64,000 nt of DNA from Balanoglossus misakiensis. Its lineage: Eukaryota; Hemichordata. Positions within the stretch are counted from its first letter, which is position 1. Each line of letters starts with the position of its first letter. The stretch spans positions 434,001 through 498,000 of the forward strand of contig CM082595.2 of NCBI GenBank assembly GCA_040954595.2, in the 5' to 3' direction. Below, piece by piece: positions 63,885-64,000 of this stretch. The notes beneath the pieces were generated by a model. The model worked only from the letters and a program-made list of their open reading frames with translations. It was not told where the DNA came from and did not search any database. The position numbers and the translations under genes were made by a program.

Positions 63885-64000
63885 GTAAGTTGTTTGTTAG
63901 TTTTATTTGGCAAAGACAATTTTCTGTGTGCAGTACATCACTGTAACAGTCACTACATTTGCCCAACTCATCCCCACACTTACAAAGTTGAGATGTTCTT

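Overview
This is eukaryotic (animal) DNA: AT-rich, with long intergenic and intronic stretches, GT-AG introns and AATAAA signals. Nine multi-exon protein genes can be rebuilt exon by exon, and every junction used keeps the reading frame. The products look like a pre-duplication bilaterian set: one USP5-type deubiquitinase, a DDI2-type shuttle that still has its UBA domain, and a KLHL17-type kelch protein. Two head-to-head pairs, PEX14/DFFA and CDCA3/USP5, are also head-to-head neighbours in human. The best fit is an invertebrate deuterostome (hemichordate, echinoderm or amphioxus grade). The species cannot be fixed from the sequence.

Layout. 1-26.4 kb: no recognisable coding exon. It holds simple repeats, a tRNA-like element, copies of a short TTAA-ended repeat, a CCAAT-box repeat cluster and RFX X-box-like sites. 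26.4-26.6 kb (-): first coding exon of an unidentified gene. 27.7-30.5 kb (+): DDI2. 31.3-34.6 kb (-): UTP3/SAS10. 35.0-38.6 kb (+): LRRC34. 39.7-42.1 kb (-): PEX14. 42.7-43.5 kb (+): a short DFFA/ICAD. 44.5-45.9 kb (-): CDCA3. 46.6-52.7 kb (+): USP5. 53.8-58.7 kb (-): EXOC8. 61.7 kb to the window end (+): KLHL17-like, 3' end missing.

The ten genes alternate strand strictly (- + - + - + - + - +), giving five divergent pairs that each share one upstream region. The CDCA3/USP5 spacer carries E2F, NF-Y and CDE/CHR-like motifs expected of a cell-cycle promoter. The gene set is mostly housekeeping: proteasome shuttling and ubiquitin recycling (DDI2, USP5), a putative CUL3 adaptor (KLHL17), rRNA processing (UTP3), peroxisome import (PEX14), exocytosis (EXOC8), mitotic entry (CDCA3) and apoptotic nuclease control (DFFA). 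No operon, CRISPR array, rRNA gene or intact autonomous transposon was seen.

Most notable: conserved divergent pairs, intron-rich UTP3 and EXOC8 (both intronless in mammals), a naturally short ICAD with a caspase-like site, a ~90-bp repeat with TTAACCC ends in at least nine places, a strong palindrome upstream of DDI2, and an unidentified exon with an apparent GC-AG donor and an X-box-like upstream site.
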